In this document: piece by piece, positions 8,698 through 17,105 of the stretch
Numbering within the stretch: position 1 is the first letter of the stretch
Layout: each line of letters begins with the position of its first letter
Origin: Sphingobacterium faecium
GTDB lineage: Bacteria > Bacteroidota > Bacteroidia > Sphingobacteriales > Sphingobacteriaceae
NCBI RefSeq assembly: GCF_003054045.1
Contig: NZ_QBKH01000006.1
Span: forward strand, 462,760-526,759
Direction of reading: 5' to 3'
DNA: 64,000 nucleotides
Notes under the pieces: model-generated
Told to the model about the DNA's origin: nothing
What the model saw: the letters and a program-made list of their open reading frames with translations, nothing else
Databases searched by the model: none
Program-made: the position numbers and the translations under genes

Positions 8698-9468
8698 TTA
8701 AAAGGATATGGTTCCCCCAATGGTAAATTGTTTACCATTATAACTTGGAATAAACACATAACTCGTTTTATTTTCTTGCTTTTTTTGATCCAGTAAGGGC
8801 AACAACCAATAGGCAATTTTTGTGCTTAATATTCCTATTCCTGCGCCCATAGCGACATCAGATAACCAGTGTTTATTATTATACATCCTAAAGAAACCAG
8901 TTCCTGTTGCCACAGCATATCCGGCCACTCCATACCATATCGACCGATCCTTATATTCTTGCCAGAGTAGTTCTGCTCCAACAAAAGCAGTGGCAGTATG
9001 TCCCGAAGGAAAGGAATTGTTGGCAGAGCTATCCGGACGCCATACGGTACCCGTATTTTTAATAGACATCACGGTTGCTGTCATAATGACATTGGACACA
9101 GCAGCAGTAAAAAGGCGTTGTTTTAAAGTATGTTTTGCTTTTATACCAAGCGCATCTAACGCAAATATACTTGCAGTACCAACATACTGACTAAAATCAT
9201 CTACTGAAAATTTACGATCAATATTTTCCCTTAATTCAGTCCGAATATCTTGATTTTGATCAATTAGGAAATGACTTTCTAATGCAATTACTCCATAAGT
9301 CATCAATCCTACAGGTACAATCAGCTGTTTGTAAGGAATACGCTTGAATAAGGAAGATTTTATCGCATTGCTGTCAATAGGAGACGATGTGATTTGTTGC
9401 CCGTGACTTGTCATAGTCAGTCCCATTAAGCATCCCCATAACATTAGGTAAGCATATTTAAATCTCAT
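8698..9468 (-). CDS. PAP2-family membrane phosphatase
   Basis: 256 residues with a signal peptide (cleavage near TSHGQQ) and several hydrophobic helices. All three PAP2 motifs are present: KNTGTVWRP (a K-x6-RP variant), SFPSGHTA with the catalytic His, and FRMYNNKHWLSDV (R-x5-H-x3-D). Members dephosphorylate lipid phosphates or undecaprenyl pyrophosphate on the periplasmic side; which substrate applies here cannot be told. The C terminus YNGKQFTIGGTISF has a terminal Phe, typical of outer-membrane strands. Single gene with 300 bp of empty DNA upstream. Confidence 0.9.
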   Translation of the reverse strand: MRFKYAYLMLWGCLMGLTMTSHGQQITSSPIDSNAIKSSLFKRIPYKQLIVPVGLMTYGVIALESHFLIDQNQDIRTELRENIDRKFSVDDFSQYVGTASIFALDALGIKAKHTLKQRLFTAAVSNVIMTATVMSIKNTGTVWRPDSSANNSFPSGHTATAFVGAELLWQEYKDRSIWYGVAGYAVATGTGFFRMYNNKHWLSDVAMGAGIGILSTKIAYWLLPLLDQKKQENKTSYVFIPSYNGKQFTIGGTISF

Positions 9469-9775
9469 TGTAAAACCGATTTTTATTAGAAGTTATATTA
9501 AATATGAAAGTATAAGAATGAAATTATTCCTATTAAAACTGTCTATGATTTTCTATTAAATAGTAGGGTTAATTTTTCAGCTAACAGCTTGATTTTGATA
9601 TGTGTCATCCATCCCTAAAAATTTGAAACGTTCTTTAGGATGATTATATGTAGCAGTCTATGGAAAAAAGAACGGAACATATGCTACAGACCTATGGTAA
9701 TGATTGTTAAAGAACCCATGTTGATCCTGCTCTTTGTGATTTGTATAATCAATATATATAGCGTCTACAACTATT
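9469..9775. other. Spacer, about 307 bp
   Basis: AT-rich region upstream of the PAP2 gene and downstream of the VIT gene, both minus strand. A plus-strand frame (9640-9828) overlaps the VIT 3' end and has no coding character. I see no repeat, RNA or convincing promoter. Confidence 0.5.
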
Positions 9776-10486
9776 TTAATGTGTCTGTACACCAAATAGA
9801 TAACCTACAAAAGCAGTCACAAGCATAGCTGCCGTACCCCAAAAACAGATTCTTAATACTGCTTTTCCACGATTGGATCCACCTGCTTTTGCTGCAATTA
9901 GAGCTGATAGCGCTAAAAATATAATGGCAAAACCATATTGATATATAACCATCATTTTAATTGGAGCAAAAATAGAAACTAAGAGTGGGAGCAAACCTCC
10001 AATGATAAATGAAGCAGCCGAAGCTAGTGCAGCTTGCATCGGTTTCGCCATGGTGATTTCATTAATGCCCAACTCATCTCTCGCATGTGCTCCCAGAGCA
10101 TCATGATTGGTAAGCTGTATAGCTACTTGCATAGCCAGGTTTTCATCAAGGCCACGTTGTTCGTATATTTTCGCAAGTTCTATTAACTCCAATTCAGGTG
10201 TATGTTCTAATTCTGCCTTTTCTCTTTTCAAGTCCGAAATCTCGATATCGGATTGTGAGCTTACAGAAACATATTCACCGGCTGCCATTGACAGAGCCCC
10301 TGCAACTAGCCCTGCTATTGCAGCAAGTACAATGGGTTCGCGCGTAGTGCTCGCAGCAGCAATTCCAATAGCTAGACTTGTTGTTGAAAGAATACCGTCA
10401 TTGGCACCTAATACAGCAGCTCTGAGCCAGCCACTTCTGGTCGTGTAATGTTCTTCAGATTTCATATCTTGATTATTTACCACCAT
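9776..10486 (-). CDS. VIT1/CCC1-type Fe(II)/Mn(II) transporter
   Basis: 236-residue integral membrane protein. The first helix carries the signature AAVLGANDGILSTTSLAIGI (about residues 22-41), followed by AGALSMAAGEYVSVSSQSD with the conserved Glu-Tyr-Val-Ser. A cytoplasmic acidic helical pair (LEHTPELELIELAKIYEQRG) normally binds metal, and three further helices complete the fold. The family exports Fe(II) or Mn(II) from the cytoplasm. ATG 10486 overlaps the end of the cytochrome b gene by 14 bp, so translation is coupled. It is the last gene of a run starting with the thioredoxin-like gene at 14012, suggesting a role in metal balance of that system. A second start at 10465 is possible. Confidence 0.9.
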   Translation of the reverse strand: MVVNNQDMKSEEHYTTRSGWLRAAVLGANDGILSTTSLAIGIAAASTTREPIVLAAIAGLVAGALSMAAGEYVSVSSQSDIEISDLKREKAELEHTPELELIELAKIYEQRGLDENLAMQVAIQLTNHDALGAHARDELGINEITMAKPMQAALASAASFIIGGLLPLLVSIFAPIKMMVIYQYGFAIIFLALSALIAAKAGGSNRGKAVLRICFWGTAAMLVTAFVGYLFGVQTH

Positions 10487-11141
10487 GGATCATATGTGAT
10501 ACTATTCCTCTATTTTTTCCTATTTCAGCGAGCACAACACCAATGATGTGAACGACTATAAATGCAAGTATAATATACATAGAAAAGCCATGAAATTCTT
10601 TGATATTATGGCTTGTTTCCTGGCCAATACCTAAGTCTTGTTTAAAGGTAAGTAACATGCCTGTGATGACCATGATGCTTAAAAATATGTAAAATAGGAG
10701 ATAAAGGAATTTAATCGCAACCTCATGTAGGGCTTGTGTGGACTTTTTGGATAAACTGCGGTAGTATTGAATTGATTTTTTTAAAATGAAAAGAAATCGC
10801 TGCTCTCTAATTTCAAAAAGGCTACTGCTTAATCTAAATAGAAATAATACCGTCAGTGCAATGCCAAAATAGCTATGTATGTCCCATACTTTATCTTCTA
10901 GACCATGGGCCACATGTGATGCTTGTTGATTGGTTATACTTACTGCAACGGAATGTAATTGCTCTTGTATATAATGGGCGTTACGATTTACATCAAATAG
11001 TGTTGAATTTAATAAAACGGTCAACAATGATCCTGTTATGACAAGTAAGTTTAACCAATGCCATAATCTGGAACTGGCACTATGCTTTTTTATGAAATTA
11101 GGATGTCCAATATCTTTCCTAAGATTTTCAATATGATCCAT
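10473..11141 (-). CDS. Cytochrome b561-family membrane protein
   Basis: 222 residues with four predicted membrane helices. The first helix has RLWHWLNLLVITGS with the haem-ligand His28. DIHSYFGIALTVLFLF gives a second His, and the last helices carry EFHGFSMYIILAFIVVHIIG with two more, consistent with two b haems as in Ni,Fe-hydrogenase/thiosulfate-reductase type cytochrome b. The loop between helices 1 and 2 is long and probably periplasmic. The protein would move electrons between quinol and a periplasmic partner. It lies 51 bp downstream of the DUF3570 gene and overlaps VIT, linking it to the ApbE cluster. The partner is not identified by sequence. Confidence 0.85.
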   Translation of the reverse strand: MDHIENLRKDIGHPNFIKKHSASSRLWHWLNLLVITGSLLTVLLNSTLFDVNRNAHYIQEQLHSVAVSITNQQASHVAHGLEDKVWDIHSYFGIALTVLFLFRLSSSLFEIREQRFLFILKKSIQYYRSLSKKSTQALHEVAIKFLYLLFYIFLSIMVITGMLLTFKQDLGIGQETSHNIKEFHGFSMYIILAFIVVHIIGVVLAEIGKNRGIVSHMIHGGK

Positions 11142-11192
11142 ATTTAGGTTAGTTAAAAACCAGCTGTTGGTATAGCTTTAAGCTGGAATAGT

Positions 11193-12406
11193 TTATTTTA
11201 TCTTTAAATTTAACGAAATTATATCAGACATCAAATTAGTTGATCTGCTGTAATGCCCATATCTCAGTTCGAGCATATTGAGATGCTGCCATCCAAATAC
11301 ACCATTTGGAGGAGTAATTCTAATACCTGCGCCATAGAAATCACTATTCAGAGTCGAAAGATCATAATCGCTGGTGTAATATTGAGATGTTGGGGCATGT
11401 TCACCATAGGCAGCAAAATAATGCGCTCCGGTTTGATGATTGTATCGATAAAAAGGACTTATTGAGATAAAAGATGTTAATTTAACGGGCACTTCTATTT
11501 CTGCTGTATGCGCTCTTATACCCCAATTGTCCATAAAGAAGCGGTAATATGTTCGTAAAATTACTCGATCTGTTGCAAAATAATTGATACGCGCTGCTAT
11601 TGGCAGTTTATAGCGCTGATCAGGTAAGTTTTCAGCCTTTAACGAACCGTCTGTAAAATAGACACGTTGGTATTTAGTGTCCAACAAGCCCTTTTGATAT
11701 GCCGGTTCTATCATTATTAGTGCTTGTAATTTAGGGTTGATGACCTGCGAAAGTGAAAATGCAGCGCTGAAAGAATTGCGCGGGCTTGAGCCTTCACTTT
11801 TTGACAATTGACCACTATTTGCCGGAGATCGCAGTTCAATGGGCAAAATGACTTTCCAAGTATCCAAAAACGCTGACAATTTGAAATCAAACTGTGTATT
11901 CTTATTTTTGGACAAACGAGACAGGTTAAAGCCTGCACCTAACGATTGGTAGTCATATTCTGTAGAAAAAAAACCTGTAAAACCAAAGGAATTGCCTGTT
12001 TTCTCATTACTTTGCGTCCAATTTAAAGATGGATAAATACGTGTATCTGACATAGATGCAGAAGAAATTGTGCTTGGATCAATTTTATCTGATGAAGCAG
12101 AAGTGTAGTGATCAATACCTATTTCAAAAAGGAACGTATTTTTATTTCCAGCTTTATTTAATTTTGATAATTGCAGATCTAGAGTATTAGCAAAATCACT
12201 TAATTTTTCTGTCCCAATACCACCTGTGACAGCCGAATTATTCCCATTCTGTTTATAATATGCAGATACGAGATTGATTTCATCGATCTTGAGGCTCCGA
12301 CTCTGATAATTGGATGAGTCAGCAACTGTTTTGTTCAGTTTAATTTGTCCGTTGGCACCCAATATGCCTATAAATAGCATGCAGCATGGAGATAGATCTT
12401 TTTCAT
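11193..12406 (-). CDS. DUF3570 outer-membrane barrel protein; apparent frameshift in signal peptide
   Basis: The open frame 12380-11193 encodes 395 residues matching DUF3570: repeated amphipathic strands, a YYTSDYDLSTLNSDFYGAGI segment and a terminal strand ISLNLKIK, as expected for a beta barrel. The in-frame Met at 12380 gives only MLFIGILGANGQ, a signal core without basic N terminus. Eight bp after the DUF4266 stop, ATG at 12406 encodes MKKIYLHAA in another frame. Adding one base would yield MKKIYLHAAMLFIGILGANG, a perfect signal peptide. Either a base is missing in the data or the gene carries a real -1 lesion. Function unknown. The family is regularly encoded with DUF4266 and ApbE. Confidence 0.8.
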
Positions 12407-12414
12407 AATTTTAG

Positions 12415-12645
12415 TTAATTACAGCCGCAGCCACCACCACTCTTACCACCATTGGCACCAGATCCACCTTCGCGGTACAATTGAAAACTCTGTTCAAATT
12501 TCTGTACCTTTCGAGAAGATAAATTCATCTCAGCATCACTGATTTTATTTTTCTGGTAGGGCTTCACTGTAGTACAGGAGGCTAGTGCGCATAGGATCAA
12601 CATACTTGCAGAACTTATGATCACTTTTTTGAATGATTTTTTCAT
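12415..12645 (-). CDS. DUF4266 lipoprotein with Gly/Cys-rich tail
   Basis: 76 residues: lipoprotein signal ending LCALASC (lipid Cys24), the family core TVKPYQKNKISDAEMN, a helix rich in Lys/Gln, and the tail GSGANGGKSGGGCGCN. The two tail cysteines are typical of DUF4266 and could bind metal, be oxidised, or be modified. It is sandwiched between ApbE (1 bp upstream) and DUF3570 (about 8 bp to the upstream ATG), so these are surely co-translated. Role unknown; the partnership with ApbE and a thioredoxin-like protein suggests redox chemistry on or near the tail, which is inference. Confidence 0.85.
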   Translation of the reverse strand: MKKSFKKVIISSASMLILCALASCTTVKPYQKNKISDAEMNLSSRKVQKFEQSFQLYREGGSGANGGKSGGGCGCN

Positions 12646-12646
12646 A

Positions 12647-13582
12647 TCAGTGTTTTACATTAATATTGTTTGAAGTATATAATTTATCCGCATCATCGAT
12701 GATAATGCAGGCTACATGCTGTAATTGATTGATCAGATCAAGTCCAACATGAATTCCCAAGACCATAATCGGAGTAGCAAGCGCATCTGCAAGTTCAGCA
12801 CTAGGACAGAGAATAGTGACACTTTTAATCCCAGTTACAGGCAGACCCGTTTTAGGATCTATAGTGTGGGAGTACTTTTTTCCATCTATCGTAATATATT
12901 TTTCATAATTACCAGAAGTCGCAATTGCCATATTACTAATGTTGAGAGCAGAAAATAGTTGACCGCATTGATTAGGATCAGCAATACCGATCGTCCAGTT
13001 TTTATCATTGACCTGTTTTCCCCATGTCACTAGATCACCAGCGGCATTGACAATACCGCTTTTGATTCCAACATTTTGTAAGATTTGTTTAGCTCGATCG
13101 GCTGCATACCCTTTGCCTATACCTCCAAATCCAATACGCATACCCCGATGTTTTAACATGACAGTCGAGTCTTGGTCATCTATCATCATATTTTTATAAT
13201 CAATCAGACAGACAGACTTTAGGGCTATTTTGGGGTCAGGAAGTGCAGTCATAGTCGTATCAAAATTCCATAGGCTTTTATCAATAGAACCGTATGTAAT
13301 ATCAAAGGCACCTTGCGTTATTGCGGATATTTTTATGGAACGTTTGATGAGCTGAATCACTTCATTGTCCACTTTTACGGGTTGAATACCAGCATTACGG
13401 TTAATGAGGTTGGTCTGGCTAGTTTCTTTAAATGTGCTGAATAAATCTTCTATCCGACGCACTTCCTCTATAGCCATATCAATAGCTTCTTGTCCTATTT
13501 CTTCATTATCGGAAATGACAGTAAACTCAAATCGATTTCCCATCAATTTTAGAGTCCTCTTAGAAACAACTGGTATTTTCAT
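12647..13582 (-). CDS. apbE: FAD:protein FMN transferase (ApbE)
   Basis: 311 residues. The enzyme attaches FMN covalently to Thr/Ser of target proteins using FAD and Mg. Recognisable motifs in order: LMGNRFEFTVI near the N terminus, IEDLFSTFKETSQTNLINRN, RIGFGGIGKGYAADRA, GIVNAAGDLVTWG, ATSGNYEKY and SHTIDPKTG (metal/FAD site). No lipobox or signal peptide is visible, unlike most exported ApbE proteins, so the site of action is uncertain. It is flanked by the thioredoxin-like gene (7 bp) and DUF4266 (1 bp). I see no classic flavinylation motif (DGxT followed by aromatic) in its immediate partners. Confidence 0.92.
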   Translation of the reverse strand: MKIPVVSKRTLKLMGNRFEFTVISDNEEIGQEAIDMAIEEVRRIEDLFSTFKETSQTNLINRNAGIQPVKVDNEVIQLIKRSIKISAITQGAFDITYGSIDKSLWNFDTTMTALPDPKIALKSVCLIDYKNMMIDDQDSTVMLKHRGMRIGFGGIGKGYAADRAKQILQNVGIKSGIVNAAGDLVTWGKQVNDKNWTIGIADPNQCGQLFSALNISNMAIATSGNYEKYITIDGKKYSHTIDPKTGLPVTGIKSVTILCPSAELADALATPIMVLGIHVGLDLINQLQHVACIIIDDADKLYTSNNINVKH

Positions 13583-13589
13583 TATAATT

Positions 13590-14012
13590 TTATTTCGTGC
13601 TGACTTCTTTTACAAATCGCTCGGCGGTAATATTGGGGTATCCATCCCAAGATTTGAGAATTTTTCCATTTTCATCCAACAAAAGTGTATATGGAAATTT
13701 TCCATCGGGATTATACTGTTCAGCTAGTGCCTCATTCCTTTTTACTTGATCAATGGAAAATCTATTTTTTTTCTGTCTTGGAAAGTCTGCGCGAACCAAT
13801 AGCAGTTTATCTGCTGCATAATCTTGAAAAATAGCTGATTCAAAAATCTCCTTTCTCAAACGGATACAAGGTATACACCAGTCAGATCCAGAAAAATTGA
13901 TCAGTATATTTTTATGCGTGATTTTAGCTTGTTGCTGTGCTTCATGGTAATTATCACTCCAAATTAAAGAGGTTGGAATAATTCCAAAGAATAGGATGAA
14001 AAGTAGTTTCAT
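13590..14012 (-). CDS. Thioredoxin-fold periplasmic protein
   Basis: 140 residues with a short signal peptide (MKLLFILFFGIIPTSLIWS) and a thioredoxin domain whose active site is WCIPC (Cys46, Cys49). The domain continues with FPYTLLLDENGKILKSWDGY, containing the cis-Pro preceding the last strands. It resembles the DUF255/thiol:disulfide group that reduces or shuffles cysteines outside the cytoplasm. It is the first gene of the ApbE/DUF4266/DUF3570/cytochrome b/VIT run. Its likely client is the Cys-tailed DUF4266 lipoprotein or a flavin protein, which is inference. Confidence 0.88.
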   Translation of the reverse strand: MKLLFILFFGIIPTSLIWSDNYHEAQQQAKITHKNILINFSGSDWCIPCIRLRKEIFESAIFQDYAADKLLLVRADFPRQKKNRFSIDQVKRNEALAEQYNPDGKFPYTLLLDENGKILKSWDGYPNITAERFVKEVSTK

Positions 14013-14131
14013 GTCAATATACTTGAAGTACGTTTAAAGTTTATTTATGAAGCTAATATCACCAGCAATTCTGTAGAGATTATGAAGTTAGTTGTTAATT
14101 AAAGTTAATATTTAAAAAAATATGATGGCTA

Positions 14132-15394
14132 TTAAGCGTTGTCGAACTGAATATGGAATGCATGTAGTTCTTCTTGAAAGGTATACAGGAGGCTATAATT
14201 CTGGCGCATGCAAACTTGTTTCAGAATAGCAAGTCCGAGACCGGTTCCATCGGAGGAGTTATCTTTATAGAATCGTTCGAAGATCTTGATCGGATCAAGT
14301 GCTGGTTGCATACTACTATTGGAAAATTGCAAGTTATGCTTGTGCAACTTAATGTCAATCTTTCCACCATTGAAATTGTGGCGTATGGCATTGTTAAATA
14401 AGTTATTAATTAAGATTTCAATCAGCGAACGATTGGCGTAAATTAATGAATCATCAAGTGAAGTGGTCATCTCTAGTTTTCTCTCCTGAATAAACTCCTG
14501 AAAGTAAAGAATTTTGTCATTGATCAATGTTCCCAGATTAATATATTCTTTATTTTGAAGTTGATTATTGTCTATTTTAACAAGTAATAGCAGAGATTGA
14601 TTGAGCTTGGTAAGTTTAGAAGTAGCACGATAAAGATCTTCTAATATTTCACTATCTTCTTTCTTTAGCGAATTTGACTGCAACATAGTATCCAGCTTTG
14701 AATTGATAACAGCCAGAGGAGTCATCATTTCATGTGAGGCATTTTCAGTAAATAATTTGATTTCCTTATAATCGGACTTTATTTTTAATGTTACCTCCAC
14801 CATGGCATCATTCAACTCTTTAAATTCTTCAATTTTGGTTTCTATAGGTTTAAACACTTCTTCTTGGTTGATATTAAAAGCTTTGATGTTATGGAGGAGC
14901 TGCTTGAAGGGTAACCACATTTTTCTGATTAAAAATCGATTCACCAACCACAGTACGACAAGTAAAATCATTAATGGTAGTAAGATGATGAGAACAATAC
15001 TTTTGATCTGTTCCTGACTTTCAAATTTTGACGCAATTATCTTTACCTCATAGGGTTCACCATTTAGAAGAAGTTGTGTCTTTAGATAGCGCGCTGATTC
15101 TTGGTGTTTTTTTTTCGGATTGTAAAAATTTGTATCGGCAAATATTTGACGTTCATCGGTGAGTTTTTGTAATTTTTGATATCCGATAATCACGCCGTCA
15201 AATCCATCTGGAGAGGGCACTATATTTTTGACGTGAGCAAAGTCTTTAACTTCAAGTAATTCTTCATATAGATGATCTTCAATCTGCTTATTGATATACA
15301 GTCCGAGCGTTTGATAGAATAGAAAACCGATTACTATTAAGCCGCTCAAAGTGATTCCAGCTAAAATCCGGTTATAACTTGTAAATAGTTTCAT
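14132..15394 (-). CDS. Sensor histidine kinase, two-helix membrane type
   Basis: 420 residues. N-terminal helix at about 10-30, a roughly 100-residue periplasmic sensor, second helix (SIVLIILLPLMILLVVLWLV), then HisKA with NASHEMMTPLAVINSKL (phospho-acceptor His). The catalytic domain has NNLFNNAIRHN (N box), an F box IFERFYKD and DGTGLGLAIL (G box). Its start overlaps the response-regulator stop by 4 bp (ATGA), so the two were one operon. Because that regulator is broken, the kinase may now be orphaned. The thioredoxin/ApbE run begins 119 bp downstream in the same direction and may be its former target. Confidence 0.9.
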   Translation of the reverse strand: MKLFTSYNRILAGITLSGLIVIGFLFYQTLGLYINKQIEDHLYEELLEVKDFAHVKNIVPSPDGFDGVIIGYQKLQKLTDERQIFADTNFYNPKKKHQESARYLKTQLLLNGEPYEVKIIASKFESQEQIKSIVLIILLPLMILLVVLWLVNRFLIRKMWLPFKQLLHNIKAFNINQEEVFKPIETKIEEFKELNDAMVEVTLKIKSDYKEIKLFTENASHEMMTPLAVINSKLDTMLQSNSLKKEDSEILEDLYRATSKLTKLNQSLLLLVKIDNNQLQNKEYINLGTLINDKILYFQEFIQERKLEMTTSLDDSLIYANRSLIEILINNLFNNAIRHNFNGGKIDIKLHKHNLQFSNSSMQPALDPIKIFERFYKDNSSDGTGLGLAILKQVCMRQNYSLLYTFQEELHAFHIQFDNA

Positions 15395-16039
15395 CTGTCC
15401 GTGAATTTATAACCAACGCCATAGACCGATTGAAAATATTCCTTACATCCCGCTTCTGTCAATTTTTTCCTAACATTTTTAACATGTGTATAAATAAAGT
15501 CGAGACTATCGGCCATATCGGCATCATCACCCCAGATGTGTTCTACAGCAGCAGATTTTGAAATCACTTTATTCTTATTGGAAACAAAATAGAGCAACAG
15601 GTCAAATTCTTTTTTAGTTAAATAAACAAGTCGATCATGAACTTTAACTTCCTTATTGCTGGTATCAATCTCCAATTCGTTGCATTTGACCAAGCTATTG
15701 CCATTATTCTAGCGTAGAGCTCTGATAAATGAAAAGGCTTAATCAAGTAATCATCGGCACCTAAACTCAAGCCTTCTATTTTTTGATTTAAGGAGTCACG
15801 CGCTGAAATAACAAGTACGCCATCATTTTTATTTAATTTCTTAAGGTACTTCAGCAATAAGATTCCATCTCCGTCGGGCAGCGTTAGGTCTAATAAAATG
15901 CAGTCATAGGTGTAGATTGATATCTTTTGGTATGCCTGATCGTAGGTAGAAGCCGAGTCACAGATATTTCCTTCAGCCGCAAGATATTGCACTATACTTT
16001 TTTTAAACTTTCTTCGTCCTCAACAATTAGAAATTTCAT
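15391..16039 (-). pseudogene. OmpR-type response regulator, broken by two lesions
   Basis: Three pieces of one gene lie in different frames. ATG at 16039 starts MKFLIVEDEESLKK, then a run of seven A leads to a stop; one more A would restore SIVQYLAAEGN. The receiver then continues with DCILLDLTLPDGDG (phospho-Asp) and LGADDYLIKPFHLSELYA. Near 15700-15715 the frame slips again, and about 20 bases normally encoding the receiver's last helix (RI..RR) are absent before NNGNSLVKCNELEID. The DNA-binding domain (VKVHDRLVYLTKKEFDLLLY to YGVGYKFTDR) is intact at 15391-15693. A homopolymer slip could be a base-call error; the internal deletion argues for a real pseudogene. Confidence 0.8.
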
Positions 16040-16143
16040 AGTATAAATATGCTGTTAAAATTCAGAAAAATGATATTTTTTTTGATTGTTATAGTATTGG
16101 AATTAAGTGCTTTTTTTTGATTATCATAAAAAATTGATGTTTT

Positions 16144-16421
16144 TCAAAGTTCGTATTCACTTTTAATTGTATTTGTTATCATTTTAAAAGGTTTTGTTGT
16201 CGTAAAACTATGTATGGCATGTGCTGGAACAATGATGCTTTCACCTAATTTCAACATGACCTCCATATTGCTTATATTTACTACAGCCATTCCATCAATG
16301 ATTTGTATATACTGATCAAAAGGATAGAGTTTTGGTATGAGTTTTTTACCTCTGGCTACAGAAATCGTGATTATTCAATGAGTTGTTTTTTTAATATGAA
16401 TTTAGTTAAACCGAATTTCAT
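16144..16421 (-). pseudogene. Cupin-domain protein remnant
   Basis: An ATG at 16421 begins MKFGLTKFILKKQLIE and stops. In a second frame the sequence runs TISVARGKKLIPKLYPFDQY, then IQIIDGMAVVNISN and GESIIVPAHAIHSF before stopping at 16144. This is the C-terminal half of a small cupin (about 110 residues normally), with the metal-site strand near the N terminus lost. One frameshift plus an internal deletion explain it. It lies upstream of the response-regulator pseudogene in the same orientation. Confidence 0.65.
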
Positions 16422-16453
16422 ATATAATTGGTGATCTCACTTAACAGAAAAAA

Positions 16454-16660
16454 ATGGAGACCGACGATAGGAAAGTAAAATCAAAAATCGCAAGTATACG
16501 AGAGGTCGTCCAACAGAAAAATATAGCATTGGATAACGACATGCAAAACCTTGATGAAAGAGCCGAGAAAGAGAATGAGTCCTTCAAGCGTGATGTCAAA
16601 AAAGATATGGACGATCTGGAGAAATCTTTAAAAAGCTTAAATGATGGTGAAAAAAAATAA
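16454..16660 (+). CDS. Small highly charged helical protein
   Basis: 68 residues, almost half Lys, Arg, Asp or Glu, with heptad-like spacing throughout (IREVVQQKNIALDNDMQNLD, VKKDMDDLEKSLKSLNDG). No signal or membrane segment. Probably a soluble single helix or coiled coil. ATG start has no strong ribosome site. No family recognised; the composition argues it is real, but an artefact of AT-rich DNA cannot be excluded. Confidence 0.5.
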   Translation: METDDRKVKSKIASIREVVQQKNIALDNDMQNLDERAEKENESFKRDVKKDMDDLEKSLKSLNDGEKK

Positions 16661-17105
16661 ACCAAGTGAACTTATTGTGAAAATGTGATTCAACCACAGT
16701 TAAAGATTAAAAGCCTACTCATCGATGGCCTGGGCATCTAAAAATAATATGGCGATAGACTTTTTACATCGAATGCAATAAAATTTTAATGATAGTTTCA
16801 CAAGCATAAGTAATCTGGATTATAGCTATTTAATTGCAGAAAGCGAATATGAAAAATTTTATTAAGAATATTTCATTCTCCATATCTTTTATACTAGAGT
16901 GAACTTGTTTAATAAATTCAATAGTTTTACATGACAAGTAAATTCAGAAACAACGAAATAGGAGAATAGGTTTGATAATTCAATGCTAAGTAAATAAGTT
17001 TGTTAAATGAATATAAATTCCTGTGTTCATGAACAACCTTAATAGGAGTATTGTGCAGTCGTTCTTGTTAGCAACTGACTCGTTAAAAATTCTAAAGGGT
17101 AATTT
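16661..17105. other. Spacer, about 445 bp
   Basis: AT-rich DNA between the small helical protein and the acetyltransferase. I see no extended frame, RNA fold or long repeat. The only clear signal is the ribosome site aaaggg at about 17094-17099 for the gene at 17106. Confidence 0.5.

Noticed and set aside
10107..10448. 113-codon plus-strand frame antisense to the VIT gene
   Set aside because: Antisense to clear VIT1 motifs; shadow frame.
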